Translations under genes and position numbers: made by a program
The notes under the pieces: generated by a model
Seen by the model: only the letters and a program-made list of their open reading frames with translations
What the model was told of the DNA's origin: nothing
The model's database searches: none
Source of the DNA: Isosphaeraceae bacterium
Lineage (GTDB): Bacteria > Planctomycetota > Planctomycetia > Isosphaerales > Isosphaeraceae
DNA: 55,103 bases
Reading direction: 5' to 3'
Assembly (NCBI GenBank): GCA_025356435.1
Contig: JANXSY010000266.1
Location: 1-55,103, forward strand
Shown here: positions 7,968 through 16,450 of the stretch, in pieces
Position numbering within the stretch: position 1 is the first letter of the stretch
Layout of the letters: every line of letters begins with the position of its first letter

Positions 7968-9275
7968 ATGGCGTCCGCCGAGTATGACTTCAACCAGGTC
8001 CTGGCGCAGATGCTCGTCTCGAACGGGGGCGATGAGGGGACGTCATTCCCTGGCGCGAGGGAGACGGGCGTCCCGAGCGGCGTCGATCGGGTCGTGCAGA
8101 CGGCCAAAGACCGCCCCAAGGAAGACTCGCTCCCAGCCCTCTCCGACCCCGCCGCCGATCACGAAGACGCGAATCTGAGCCTCCGTCGGGCCGATGTCGA
8201 GGCGAAGCATCAGCGCGTGATCGAGTTCCTTGAAGCGAACGGATACGACGGCGTCTTGCTCGGACGGGCCGACTCGCTTGCCTGGTTCACCTCGGGCGGC
8301 GACCTCGCGGTTGACCTCGGCACCGAAGCCGGCGCGGCGAGCCTCTTCATCAGCAAGCGGTGCCGCTCACTCATCACCGACAACGTGCAGAGCGCCCGCC
8401 TCTTCGAGGAAGAACTCGCCGGACTTGGCTTTCAGCTCAAAGAGCGAGCCTGGACCGACGATCCCGCCATCCTCCTGGCCACGCTCGTGCACGGTAAGAA
8501 GCTCGCCACCGACCTGCCCCAGCCCGGCCTGATTGACGCCACAAAGCCGCTCCGCGCCTTGCGCTATCCGCTGACGGGCCTCGAACGGCAGCGGCTCCGC
8601 GAGCTGGGCCGGACGCTGACGCTGGCGGTCGAGGCCACCTGCCGGAATTTCCAGCCCGGCGAGACCGAGGCCGATATCGCCGGCCACTTGTCGCACCGGC
8701 TGCTCCGCGAAGGGGTAACGCCGGTCGGCCTTCGGATCGCGGGCGACGACCGGCTCGCCCGATATCGCCAGCCCACCTTCAAGGCGGCGGAAATCAAGAG
8801 CCGCGCCACGATCGCGGCTGTCGGCCGACGTCACGGCCTCTGCGCGGCGGTGACGCGAACCGTCTCGTTCGGCAAGGTCGATGCGTCGTCCCGCACCGAG
8901 CACACGCTGGCTGCGATGGTCGACGCGACCTGCATCTACTTCTCAAGGCCCGGCGAGGCCGTGGCCGAGGTCTTCCGGCGGGCGAAGCGAATCTACGAGA
9001 AGTATGACTGTCCCCACGAGTGGACCCTCGACTACCAGGGCGCACAGATCGGCTACGCACCTCGTGAGATGGTCTTCCGCCCTGACTGCCCCGCGACGCT
9101 CGCGCACGGGATGGCCGTCTGCTGGAGCCCTTCCGTCGGCTCAGCGCGCTCTGAAGATACGGTCGTGGTCGACTCTCGCGGCTTCGAGGTCGTCACCGAG
9201 GCCCAGAACTGGCCGAAGATCGAGGTGATGGTGAAAGGTTTCGCTCTTCCCCGCCCAGCCATCCTCGAGCGGTAA
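7968..9275 (+). CDS. M24 (creatinase/prolidase-fold) family protein, probably not a metallopeptidase
   Basis: A 435-residue protein with a creatinase-like N-terminal domain (HQRVIEFLEANGYDGVLLGR, about 79-98) and a pita-bread C-terminal domain. The C-terminal domain keeps family landmarks: VGRRHGLCAAVTRTVSFG, SRPGEAVAEVFRRA, LDYQGAQIGYAPREMVF and CWSPSVGSARSEDTVVV. The usual metal ligands are not at their expected places: the two Asp before the TRT motif are absent and the GHGIG His is replaced in GAQIGY. It therefore probably does not act as an aminopeptidase. A group of M24-like proteins of this kind is known in bacteria and its function is unclear to me. The start at 7968 is set by GGAGGG at 7956-7961; an open frame reaches upstream to 7896. 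Confidence 0.8.
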   Translation: MASAEYDFNQVLAQMLVSNGGDEGTSFPGARETGVPSGVDRVVQTAKDRPKEDSLPALSDPAADHEDANLSLRRADVEAKHQRVIEFLEANGYDGVLLGRADSLAWFTSGGDLAVDLGTEAGAASLFISKRCRSLITDNVQSARLFEEELAGLGFQLKERAWTDDPAILLATLVHGKKLATDLPQPGLIDATKPLRALRYPLTGLERQRLRELGRTLTLAVEATCRNFQPGETEADIAGHLSHRLLREGVTPVGLRIAGDDRLARYRQPTFKAAEIKSRATIAAVGRRHGLCAAVTRTVSFGKVDASSRTEHTLAAMVDATCIYFSRPGEAVAEVFRRAKRIYEKYDCPHEWTLDYQGAQIGYAPREMVFRPDCPATLAHGMAVCWSPSVGSARSEDTVVVDSRGFEVVTEAQNWPKIEVMVKGFALPRPAILER

Positions 9276-9294
9276 AGAGCGTTTCGGCCTTCGT

Positions 9295-10074
9295 TCACGG
9301 ATAGAATTTGATGTCTCGGTAGACGCCGCCGCCGGACGCGGGATACATGCCGAGATAGCCGTCGGTCTTGCTCACCGACCGGGCGTGGCCGTCAAGATAG
9401 AGGACGTTGGAGTTGCCGTGGCGACTCCATGCGATCCAGGTGTCGAGCACGTCGGTGCCGAGCCAGAGATCATAGTCATCCTGCCTCGACTGGCCGGATT
9501 GCGGGCTGGCGAGCAGGCCGGCCGCGTCGCGCTCGTTGTAGGCGACGAAGTTCGATGTGCCAACCTCCTGCTGGAACCGGGGGAAGTTAAACCGGCCGTA
9601 GCGAATCGTCTTGTGGCTGAGCAGCGAGTTCATCAGATAACTCGTCCGGTCGGCAATCCCGTCGATTGTCCCGTCGGGGTTCACGAACGGGATCGGTGCG
9701 GAGAGGTCGCTCGGGCAGCGGAAGATCCGCTCGTCGGCCACCTGGACGCCACCCCTGGCGATCGCCTCATTGGCATATGCAGGATTCACATACGGCATGA
9801 TCTTGTCCGCCCAGAAGATCTCGGCGAACGACTCGGCCTTGGAGACCGACGTGACGCTGTCAGCGAAGAACGGGTGGTGGAGAAAGAACTGGCCGTTCCA
9901 GTCGTCGAAATACTGCATCGTCCCCAGACCGATCTGGTGGAGGTTGCTCTGACACTGCATTCGCCGAGCCGCCTCACGCGCCGCCTGGACCGCAGGGAGC
10001 AGCATCGCAATCAGGACGGCGATGATCGCGATCACCACCAACAACTCGATCAGAGTGAAGCCCCGTCGTTTCAT
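9295..10074 (-). CDS. DUF1559 protein with type IV pilin-like N-terminus
   Basis: A 259-residue member of the large planctomycete DUF1559 (SBP_bac_10-like) group. The N-terminus [17 protein letters not shown] is a prepilin cleavage/methylation signal followed by a membrane helix. [20 protein letters not shown] follows directly, as in nearly all members. The C-terminus has the characteristic H-X9-DG region: [18 protein letters not shown]. The exact role of these proteins is unknown; they are expected to be exported and assembled, or anchored, like pseudopilins. Planctomycete genomes carry dozens to hundreds of copies. The frame is open upstream to 10242, but the prepilin signal fixes the start at 10074. 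It is convergent with the M24-fold gene, 19 nt away. Confidence 0.95.
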   Translation of the reverse strand: MKRRGFTLIELLVVIAIIAVLIAMLLPAVQAAREAARRMQCQSNLHQIGLGTMQYFDDWNGQFFLHHPFFADSVTSVSKAESFAEIFWADKIMPYVNPAYANEAIARGGVQVADERIFRCPSDLSAPIPFVNPDGTIDGIADRTSYLMNSLLSHKTIRYGRFNFPRFQQEVGTSNFVAYNERDAAGLLASPQSGQSRQDDYDLWLGTDVLDTWIAWSRHGNSNVLYLDGHARSVSKTDGYLGMYPASGGGVYRDIKFYP

Positions 10075-10282
10075 CGTGATCTCGGTGGAAGGGGAGAGGA
10101 GGATCGCCGTATTACTACAACTGAGATCGTAACATTGGCAACGAGCAATCTTATCCATCCCGCCAAGTCGACGCAACCGGGCTGGGGAAGTGCCGACGGC
10201 TTTTGTGGATCGGATCGTCTCGGCGCGATATCCTGGGGCCATCCTTGGCCTCGATTCTCAATGAAAAGCGGGAAGACCTCTC

Positions 10283-11203
10283 ATGGCACACGACGCCCCT
10301 GACCCTTCGGACAGCAACCGCCGCGAGATGTTGCAGACCACGGCCGGCCTGACGCTGCTCGGCGCGTCGGCGGGAGTGGCCTCGGCAGCAGACGGTCCAG
10401 AGGGGGCCGCTCGCAAGGGGCGGATCAAGCAGTCGTTCGTTCACTGGTGCTTCTCTGACGCCTGGGACATCACGAAGATGATCGCAGTGGCGAAGTCGCT
10501 CGGGATCGGGAGCATCGAGCTGAGTGCCCCCCAATTCTATCCCATCCTCAAAGAGAACGGCCTGGAGTGCGCCATCGGCTCGATCGACATGGGGGCCGAG
10601 CCGCCGTTCGTGAAGGGCTTCAACAATCCCAAGTATCGCGATCAGGTCATCAAGGCGACGGGAGAGGCGATCGACGCCTGTGCGGCGCACGGGATCGAGC
10701 GGGTGATCTCATTTACGGGGATGACGGAAGACATCCCGAGCGATGTCGGCGCGACGAACTGCGTCGAGGGGTTCAAGCAGATCATCGGCCATGCCGAGCG
10801 GAAGGGCGTCACGCTCTGCCTGGAGATGCTCAACACCCGCGCCAGTGACCATCCGATGAAGGGGCATCCCGGCTATCAGGGCGACCACACCGAGTATTGC
10901 GTCGACATCATCAAGCGGGTCGGCTCGCCCAACCTCAAGCTGCTGTTCGACGTCTATCATGTGCAGATTATGGACGGCGACGTGATCCGCCGGATTCATC
11001 AGCACAAAGACGTGATTGGCCACGTCCACACGGCGGGCAATCCCGGACGCGGTGAGCTCGACGATACGCAAGAGATCAACTACGCGCCGATCATGAAGGC
11101 GCTGATCGAGGTGGGCTACTCTGGCTGGGTGGGCCAGGAATTCATCCCGACGCGTGACCCCCTCGTCGGCCTTCGCCAGGCTGTCGCGGTCTGCGACGTC
11201 TGA
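10283..11203 (+). CDS. Hydroxypyruvate isomerase-like TIM barrel protein with Tat-type leader
   Basis: A 306-residue sugar-phosphate isomerase/AP-endonuclease 2 superfamily protein most like hydroxypyruvate isomerase. The leader SNRREMLQTTAGLTLLGASA (about 13-32), followed by an Ala-rich cleavage region, looks like a twin-arginine export signal. The barrel then starts with IKQSFVHWCFSD. Family residues include the glutamates in GVTLCLEMLNTR and WVGQEFIP, NLKLLFDVYHVQIMDGD, and HVHTAGNPGRGELDDTQEINY. Exported members of this type are frequent in planctomycetes, and their natural substrate is usually unknown. The annotation as an isomerase of hydroxypyruvate and tartronate semialdehyde is by similarity only. 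It is a single-gene unit ending at the hairpin at 11228-11260. Confidence 0.88.
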   Translation: MAHDAPDPSDSNRREMLQTTAGLTLLGASAGVASAADGPEGAARKGRIKQSFVHWCFSDAWDITKMIAVAKSLGIGSIELSAPQFYPILKENGLECAIGSIDMGAEPPFVKGFNNPKYRDQVIKATGEAIDACAAHGIERVISFTGMTEDIPSDVGATNCVEGFKQIIGHAERKGVTLCLEMLNTRASDHPMKGHPGYQGDHTEYCVDIIKRVGSPNLKLLFDVYHVQIMDGDVIRRIHQHKDVIGHVHTAGNPGRGELDDTQEINYAPIMKALIEVGYSGWVGQEFIPTRDPLVGLRQAVAVCDV

Positions 11204-11227
11204 GCCTTCGAGGACGATCATCAGGAG

Positions 11228-11260
11228 CGAATCGCCGCGTCTTATGCTCGCGGCGATTCG
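11228..11260. terminator. Bidirectional hairpin between convergent genes
   Basis: Perfect 12-bp stem CGAATCGCCGCG / CGCGGCGATTCG with a 9-nt loop (11240-11248). It lies just after the isomerase-like gene and overlaps the last codons of the convergent sulfotransferase gene. There is no T-tract on either side, so factor-independent termination is plausible but not certain. Confidence 0.55.
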
Positions 11261-12057
11261 TCGACCCACGAGGAATCCGACTCGTAACCGTGCCGGATCA
11301 GCCATTCGCCGCAGATTCGGGCGAGTGTGAGACGCTGAGAAGGAGTCGCGAGGTCTCTCCAACCACTCCCTGACGGCCGGACGTGGTTCCAGTGGAAGAG
11401 CGTGTCGGGATCGTGCCGCAGCGCATTCTCGGGGGCGTTGAGGTCAACCCCCTGCGATACGAGCCAATTCGTCAGCGACTCGATGTGGGCCCGAGTCTTT
11501 TCGAGGTCATGCGCCTCGGCGACGGCCACATGGTCTTCGGCCTTGGATGAGGCTCCCAGAAACGAGGCGACTTCGGAAACCGACTTCACCGGGTTCGCGA
11601 CAATCGTTTGGTATCTCTGGATGAGAGTGCGAGGCGTCAACCTCCAGAATTGGTCGTTGCGAAGGCACCGATCGAGCATACCTCCAGTCGCCGTCACCTC
11701 TTCAAATGTGTATCCCCACTTGTGCATCACCGAGAAGACCACGTCGCGGAGGTCTCGCTCGCAATAGATCGCGAGGGCCCGACCGCCGACGAGGGCCGAG
11801 GCGAACGTCTCATGAGCGTCGTGGGACTTGAAGATGCGAGACCGGGACCTCCAGTTGAGGTGCCGGGACCAATAGCCGTTCCCCTCAACGAAGCCGATCC
11901 GGATCCCTCTCGCCATGCGCTCGAGCAGGTCGCACGTGACGTTGTATTGCCAGGTCGACCCTGACCGATACATTCCCACGCAGAGGATATCCGATCCGCG
12001 TCGCATTGGGACAATGCAAGGAGCTTGATTCAAGTTGGTCGTCGAAATTCGGCTCAT
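11242..12057 (-). CDS. Sulfotransferase family protein
   Basis: A PAPS-dependent sulfotransferase-like protein. The 5'-phosphosulfate loop is CVGMYRSGSTWQYNV, followed about 60 residues later by the 3'-phosphate segment CERDLRDVVFSVMHKWG. KSHDAHE and a C-terminal FHWNHVRPSGSGWRDLATP complete the fold. The acceptor is unknown: carbohydrate, lipid or protein are all possible. The open frame runs to an ATG at 12216, but the stretch 12060-12240 is markedly richer in A and T than its surroundings and no ribosome site is evident. The start at 12057 (MSRIS) or even 12006 (MRRGSD) is therefore preferred, which places the PAPS loop near the N-terminus as usual. Its 3' end lies in the shared hairpin at 11228-11260. 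Confidence 0.82.
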   Translation of the reverse strand: MSRISTTNLNQAPCIVPMRRGSDILCVGMYRSGSTWQYNVTCDLLERMARGIRIGFVEGNGYWSRHLNWRSRSRIFKSHDAHETFASALVGGRALAIYCERDLRDVVFSVMHKWGYTFEEVTATGGMLDRCLRNDQFWRLTPRTLIQRYQTIVANPVKSVSEVASFLGASSKAEDHVAVAEAHDLEKTRAHIESLTNWLVSQGVDLNAPENALRHDPDTLFHWNHVRPSGSGWRDLATPSQRLTLARICGEWLIRHGYESDSSWVDESPRA

Positions 12058-12268
12058 ATTGGTATGTCTTGAGGCGAGATTGTCGTCTTGAATCATCGAT
12101 CCTAATGGCATACTACGGAAGCAAGTTTCAATGACAACCGGGGTTGATTTTTTCCCACGCCAAAGTGGCAATTGTCTTAATTTATTGACGCTCTCATGTC
12201 GGAAACTGATATCCATGTATACTTTCTGATAGTGAACTGGGCCTCAGATTTCGACGCGGGAAAGACGA

Positions 12269-12745
12269 TCATTTTGTCCTCGTTCGGAACCGAAAGTCGC
12301 AGAATGGGGCGCCTTCCATGAGGGTCTGGGTGCGTTCGAGTTCGATACTCTTATTAAACCCCTCAACGAGCGCAAAGTCTCGCAGACATGAGAGACTGCC
12401 GCCGAGATCGGCGAGGCCCAGTGCTTGGTAAAGTTCCGCATACCGGCATCGGGTGACGTTGAATGAGAGGACCTCCGGACCCTGTTCGAGCAGGTCGATT
12501 TCGAGCGCACCGCCTTCACGCCAGAGTTCGAGCGTCTGCGCGAACCCGTTAAGCGATGCGTCGCCGAGTCGGGTCGCGAGGTCGGCACCGCCTTCGCGGG
12601 CTAACTTGGAGACCGTAGAGCGGACGACGGCGAGAGCGGCGTCGCGCCCCATCGCCTCGATAAAGCCAAGGATCAGAGGCCCGACAATCTTAGCTTCGAT
12701 TTCCCTGCGCTGGAGGAGCGTGAGGTGCGGCGTTTCGTCCGACAT
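12269..12745 (-). CDS. L-2-amino-thiazoline-4-carboxylic acid hydrolase family protein
   Basis: A 158-residue cytoplasmic protein resembling the ATC hydrolase family, named after the Pseudomonas enzyme of the cysteine-forming thiazoline pathway. Typical elements are LLQRREIEAKIVGPLILGF at the N-terminus, FNVTRCRYAELYQALG (about 100-115), LGGSLSCLRDFALVEGFN with its conserved Cys, and FCDFRFRTR at the C-terminus. Most family members have no demonstrated activity, so the substrate is open. The start at 12745 is favoured over 12754 because AAGAGG directly abuts the upstream ATG but sits 9 nt before the second. It is divergent from the DUF433-like fusion gene. Confidence 0.75.
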   Translation of the reverse strand: MSDETPHLTLLQRREIEAKIVGPLILGFIEAMGRDAALAVVRSTVSKLAREGGADLATRLGDASLNGFAQTLELWREGGALEIDLLEQGPEVLSFNVTRCRYAELYQALGLADLGGSLSCLRDFALVEGFNKSIELERTQTLMEGAPFCDFRFRTRTK

Positions 12746-12855
12746 GGGGATCATCCTCTTTTGCTGTTCGATGGCCCGATTCGTCGAGTATGATCGGTCG
12801 CGTGGCTCTCGGGCCAGGGTTATCAGAGCCGATCAGGACGCAGGGAGACCAGGTC

Positions 12856-13542
12856 ATGAATCGACTCATGTCGCGTGTGACGTTCCAGCCCGACGGCCCG
12901 GTCGTTGGCAAGTCGGGCGTGGCGGTCGCGTCGGTGATCGAGCATTTAGAACGCGGGGACGGCTGGGACGAGGTCATGAGAGCTCTCGCGATCGACTCTG
13001 GCGACGTGATTGCCGCCGTCGCCGCAGAGTCCCTGGGCAGCGACGACTCGATGGGTCTTCCCTTGACCCGAGGCACCCCACGCCGCCCTGCCCTGCTCTC
13101 GGCCCTCTGCGAGCCCTCGATCCGCGTCGTCGCGCCGAAAGCCGACCTCGGCGTGCGGCTGGCGCTCGCGGCGGGTCTGCTCCAGGTCCAGGATTTCTGG
13201 GACGCCTCGCACGACGCTGCACAGGCGGCCGACAACCTGGGCGAGCGCGATTTTTCGGCCTACTGGCACGGGATCGCCCACCGACGCGAACCCGATCCCG
13301 GCAACGCGGCCTATTGGTTTCGCCGCGTTGGCCGTCATCCCCAGTTCGGCCCGCTCTGGGACGCAGTCCGGCCCATCGCCGAGCGCTTCACCCATTCAGA
13401 AGGCTGGGACCCCGCCGCCTTCACCGATTTCTGCACCCGCGCCCGGCGGGGGTCTGACGACGAGACGATCGCGCGTCGCGTCCAGCGAGCCGAGATGCTG
13501 ACCCTGTTGAACGCGAACGCCCAGGCGGCGGGATTGGTCTAG
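12856..13542 (+). CDS. DUF433-like domain fused to a conserved planctomycete HRRE domain
   Basis: A 228-residue protein. The N-terminal 60 residues (FQPDGPVVGKSGVAVASVIE, then WDEVMRALAIDSGDVIAAVA) follow the pattern of DUF433. This is a small winged-helix-like domain often found as an antitoxin, with the usual G-P-V-G-V-x-V core and a final helix. The remainder holds DFWDASHDAAQAAD, YWHGIAHRREPDPGNAAYWF and FRRVGRHPQFGPLWDAV, a helical domain I associate with conserved planctomycete proteins of unknown function. No toxin gene is adjacent. The ribosome site AGGGAG at 12842-12847 supports the start at 12856. The frame is open from 12790 without further similarity. Function unknown. Confidence 0.72.
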   Translation: MNRLMSRVTFQPDGPVVGKSGVAVASVIEHLERGDGWDEVMRALAIDSGDVIAAVAAESLGSDDSMGLPLTRGTPRRPALLSALCEPSIRVVAPKADLGVRLALAAGLLQVQDFWDASHDAAQAADNLGERDFSAYWHGIAHRREPDPGNAAYWFRRVGRHPQFGPLWDAVRPIAERFTHSEGWDPAAFTDFCTRARRGSDDETIARRVQRAEMLTLLNANAQAAGLV

Positions 13543-13559
13543 GGGACGGCTTGTCCCCT
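13541..13559. terminator. Hairpin between convergent genes
   Basis: AGGGGAC / GTCCCCT, a 7-bp perfect stem with a 5-nt loop. It begins at the stop codon of the DUF433-like gene and lies 4 nt before the convergent helical-repeat gene's stop. No T-tract, so termination is probable only from position. Confidence 0.4.
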
Positions 13560-13563
13560 GCTC

Positions 13564-14853
13564 TCAGGGCCGGATGATGAAGGTCGGCGGCTCGACGGCC
13601 GTCGGATAGCCGGGCATCCCCAGGGCCTGGTGGATTTGCTCGACGGTTGCTCCCATCCTCTTGACAAGGTCGATATTTGGACCGGATTGCTGGCCGCGTG
13701 AGATGCGATAGACCTGCCGCGAGAGGCGCTGCCACGCGGCGTCGACCTCGCGGAATTCGTGGGCCAAGCCTGTGAGGTCTCGGCCCCTGGCGGCGTGATC
13801 GCGGAACTCGACGGCGGTCGCGAGGAGTCGCTGGGTGTTGATCAGCAAAGCGGGCCATTCGGGGATGCGTCCCTGTCCAGCCTGAACAGCGGCGATAAAC
13901 GGATCGATCTCCCGGACTAGCTCATCGGCCCAGCCGGTGATCGACGAGTTGAGGTTCACGACGTCAGGAGGTGTCACGACAATCACGGGGGCCGGGACGA
14001 CGGCGATGGGCGAGATAAGGCCGATCTGATTGCGGAGGAGGTCTTCGACGGTGCGATAGCTCCGCCAGGCATAGACGACCGAAGGGGGCTCGTCGATCGA
14101 ATCGAGATCGGCCTGGACGCGGGCGGAGTGGCGTGTTACCTCGACGAACTCACGAGAGATATCGTCGCGACGGCCTGCGAATCGTTCGAGGCCGTCGTGG
14201 AATCGGTCGGCGTCGCGTGCCATCGCGGTCGCATCGGCGACGAGACGCTCGCCCATTGGCTGCCGGCCTAGCTCGGTTCGGGCGGCTGCCGCCACGGCCT
14301 CAGCGCGATCGACGAGCGAGCGAGCGAGTCGGCGGGTCTCGAGAGAGCTATTCGCGGAGGGGGCGGGACCGGCGCTAAAGTACTCGGGCGGTGTCGGGTT
14401 CAAACCGATCGCGTTGATTAGCTCCGTATCAGCTTCGTCAACCCTCCTGGCCGCGCGGACGACCGACGGCAGTGCAAGCACCGGGCCAGAGAACCGGGCG
14501 CGTAGGTGACGCCAACTCGTGTCGATGCTCGCAAACTGCTGTCGGACGCGGAAGGAGTCGGCACCGATCGCTGGAAGTTGGGCGTTGAAGTCTTCGAGTG
14601 ACCGACCCAGTTCCTGCAAGTCCTGGGTCAAATAGCGTCCTGCGTCGTTACGAGCGATCTCGGCCGAGATCTCGTCGCCGAGTGAACGAACCTGTTCGGC
14701 CATCCTCGTGACCAACACCCGAAGGTCGCCGGAGGGGCGGACAACGAGCGAGCCCTGGGGCACCGGGGGCGGCAAGTCCTGACCGGCAACGATCCCGTTA
14801 AAAATAAGGAACGCGCAGCAGATCACTAAGGTAAGACGGGAGGAAGATCGCAT
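13564..14853 (-). CDS. Secreted protein with three helical repeats, function unknown
   Basis: A 429-residue protein starting at MRSSSRLTLVICCAFLIFNG, a signal peptide probably cleaved after IVAGQ. GGAG lies 10 nt upstream of this start. The mature part is almost all helical and appears to hold three copies of a unit of about 110 residues. Each copy has a long helix, an F-x(10-15)-F/W-x-x-L segment (LEDFNAQLP...IDTSWRHLRARF; HDGLERFAGR...; ATAVEFRDHAA...VDAAWQRLSRQV) and a closing helix that ends near an aliphatic-Gly-Leu (NAIGLN, NQIGLI, QALGM). A Pro/Val-rich linker (IAVVPAPVIVVTPP) separates copies two and three. I do not recognise a family. It is probably periplasmic and structural or binding. 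Confidence 0.7.
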   Translation of the reverse strand: MRSSSRLTLVICCAFLIFNGIVAGQDLPPPVPQGSLVVRPSGDLRVLVTRMAEQVRSLGDEISAEIARNDAGRYLTQDLQELGRSLEDFNAQLPAIGADSFRVRQQFASIDTSWRHLRARFSGPVLALPSVVRAARRVDEADTELINAIGLNPTPPEYFSAGPAPSANSSLETRRLARSLVDRAEAVAAAARTELGRQPMGERLVADATAMARDADRFHDGLERFAGRRDDISREFVEVTRHSARVQADLDSIDEPPSVVYAWRSYRTVEDLLRNQIGLISPIAVVPAPVIVVTPPDVVNLNSSITGWADELVREIDPFIAAVQAGQGRIPEWPALLINTQRLLATAVEFRDHAARGRDLTGLAHEFREVDAAWQRLSRQVYRISRGQQSGPNIDLVKRMGATVEQIHQALGMPGYPTAVEPPTFIIRP

Positions 14854-15022
14854 GTCAGGACACTCCAGGGTCGCACCGGGGCCGCGACGACTCGTCGCCA
14901 ACCCGCACCCTTCGCACCCGCAACTGCGATGCCCCGCCTGGTCGATCGGGACGGTACCGACCAGAATGCGAGTATGAGATCCGATTTAAGGGTCTCACGT
15001 CTTACCCGCGGAGATCGACAGG

Positions 15023-15415
15023 ATGAATTTCGCCCAGCCTACCGAATCGAGCCAAGTTCCGCCTGCGAAGGAACTGAACCGCGATCCCCGGACTGCTCTC
15101 GTCCTGTTGGCGATCGCCGTGCCGGTCGGCGGCTGGCTACTCTGGGAGATTCAGACGACGATCGGGCTTTCGAGCCCGAGGTTTTGGGAATTGCTCAAGG
15201 GAGAGAGGGTGTTCGACGTGGCGATCCTCGACTTCTTCCTGACGGCCGGGTGGGTCTCGCTGGTGCTCATCGAGCGCGCACGTGGAAGGAGCCGATGGCT
15301 CTGGTTGGCCATCGGGGTCGGGATGGTGATCCCATGTATCGGGATCGCCATGTTCTTACTCATCGATCGAGGAGGACGGCGTTCGGCTTCGACGGGCGCG
15401 ATCAACGCTCGTTGA
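15023..15415 (+). CDS. Small three-helix membrane protein, DUF2834-like
   Basis: A 130-residue inner-membrane protein with three predicted membrane helices: ALVLLAIAVPVGGWLLWEIQ (about 25-44), VAILDFFLTAGWVSLVLIE (about 66-84) and WLWLAIGVGMVIPCIGIAMF (about 92-111). A charged ERARGRSR loop joins the last two. The arrangement, with Asp in the second helix and ER before the third, resembles the DUF2834 group, but similarity is weak. GGAG 9 nt upstream supports the start. It is a monocistronic-looking gene whose end overlaps by 14 nt with the convergent downstream gene. Function unknown. Confidence 0.6.
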   Translation: MNFAQPTESSQVPPAKELNRDPRTALVLLAIAVPVGGWLLWEIQTTIGLSSPRFWELLKGERVFDVAILDFFLTAGWVSLVLIERARGRSRWLWLAIGVGMVIPCIGIAMFLLIDRGGRRSASTGAINAR

Positions 15416-15728
15416 GGATCTTCTGGGTGATCTCGCGTTCGCAGATCTTGCACCACTTCCAGCGACTCAGCCCGACAGCCCCGTCGAGGTGGCTCTTGGC
15501 GATGCCGATGGTGCGGAACCAGACTTTGGCCTCGTTGTCGCCAACCCGTTCGAGCTTGGCACAGCGAGCAAAGTGGAGGAGGTTGGTGCCGGCTCGCACA
15601 GCGGGCCGCTTCGCGCCTTCGACGGGGAAGGTGCCGTGGAAGAGGAAGCCGATCGCTTCGAGCCTGGTTTCGGCAAAGTCGTCTGCCGACTCGAGTGAGC
15701 GAATCCCGGCCTGGTCTTGCGTCTGCAT
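15402..15728 (-). CDS. Conserved hypothetical protein with C-terminal Cys pair
   Basis: A 108-residue protein beginning MQTQDQAGIRSLESADDF, with an AGGGA site about 10 nt upstream. Recognisable stretches are EAIGFLFHGTFPVEG, NLLHFARCAKLERVGD and WFRTIGIAKSHLDG, ending WKWCKICEREI with a C-x-x-C pair. The frame is open upstream to 15866 but that part does not look coding. No family recognised. It appears soluble. The 3' end overlaps the convergent membrane protein gene by 14 nt. The compact sequence with clear amphipathic pattern supports a real gene. Confidence 0.55.
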   Translation of the reverse strand: MQTQDQAGIRSLESADDFAETRLEAIGFLFHGTFPVEGAKRPAVRAGTNLLHFARCAKLERVGDNEAKVWFRTIGIAKSHLDGAVGLSRWKWCKICEREITQKILNER

Positions 15729-15837
15729 GAGAAGGAATCCCTTAAGACCCAACACCTTGCGGCATGGATGATTACACAACAATCTTAGCCGATCCCGCGT
15801 CTCGACGCAAGGCCGAGGTCGTCGACGGGCCAAGGCC

Positions 15838-16425
15838 TTATTCGACGAGATCGAGGAACGTCTCACTCAGGAAGATGCCGTTGCCGGGCGTGGCCGAGAT
15901 TGGACCGTTGATGCCGAAGACGGCGATCCGATACGTCTTGCCCGGAACCGCCCCCTTGAGTTCGAGCCGGTTCGGCGTGTTGAACCCGGAGACAATCGCC
16001 TCGCCGGTCTTGCCCACGGTGTAAGGGAGCTTGCCGTCGACCCAGACTTCGCCGTAGTCATCCACGGTCGTTTGAAAGAACACTTTTTTACCCTTCGCCT
16101 CTTCGGGGATCGTCAGGTTGATCCGATACCAGGCGAAGCAGATCAACCCCCCGGCGCGGCGCTTGCCGAGGGTCGTCGGGTCGATGACCGGCCACTGAGA
16201 GTCGTCGAAGTCGGCACCCGAGGCGCGGGGCTCATAGTTATAGGTCGTGGGCGGGTTCTTGTCGGGGGCCGTGCTCGGGACCTCGACGAGCTTCACATTG
16301 GAGTATCGCCACTCGCCCCCGACCTTGGCGACGCCCTGTTTGGTCCGCAGGTTGATCTGCTTTGATTCGGCGAGCGCGGACGAGGTCAGAGCGACGACGA
16401 TCGCGAAGGTCAGGGCGAGACGCAT
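15838..16425 (-). CDS. Secreted jelly-roll (galactose-binding-like) protein
   Basis: A 195-residue exported protein with signal peptide MRLALTFAIVVALTSSALAE. The mature part reads as a beta-sandwich of the galactose-binding-like type: SQWPVIDPTTLGKRRAGGL, FAWYRINLTIPEEAKGKKV, then the diagnostic TTVDDYGEVWVDGK and GKTYRIAVFGINGPIS. Such domains occur beside glycoside hydrolases and lactonases, where they bind sugar. Here the domain stands alone, so its ligand is unknown. A strong AAGGAG site with 9-nt spacing sets the start. It lies 25 nt downstream of the C45 hydrolase gene on the same strand, so the two are probably one operon of exported proteins. Confidence 0.75.
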   Translation of the reverse strand: MRLALTFAIVVALTSSALAESKQINLRTKQGVAKVGGEWRYSNVKLVEVPSTAPDKNPPTTYNYEPRASGADFDDSQWPVIDPTTLGKRRAGGLICFAWYRINLTIPEEAKGKKVFFQTTVDDYGEVWVDGKLPYTVGKTGEAIVSGFNTPNRLELKGAVPGKTYRIAVFGINGPISATPGNGIFLSETFLDLVE

Positions 16426-16450
16426 TGAGGAAGGCTCCTTATCCGGTCGA

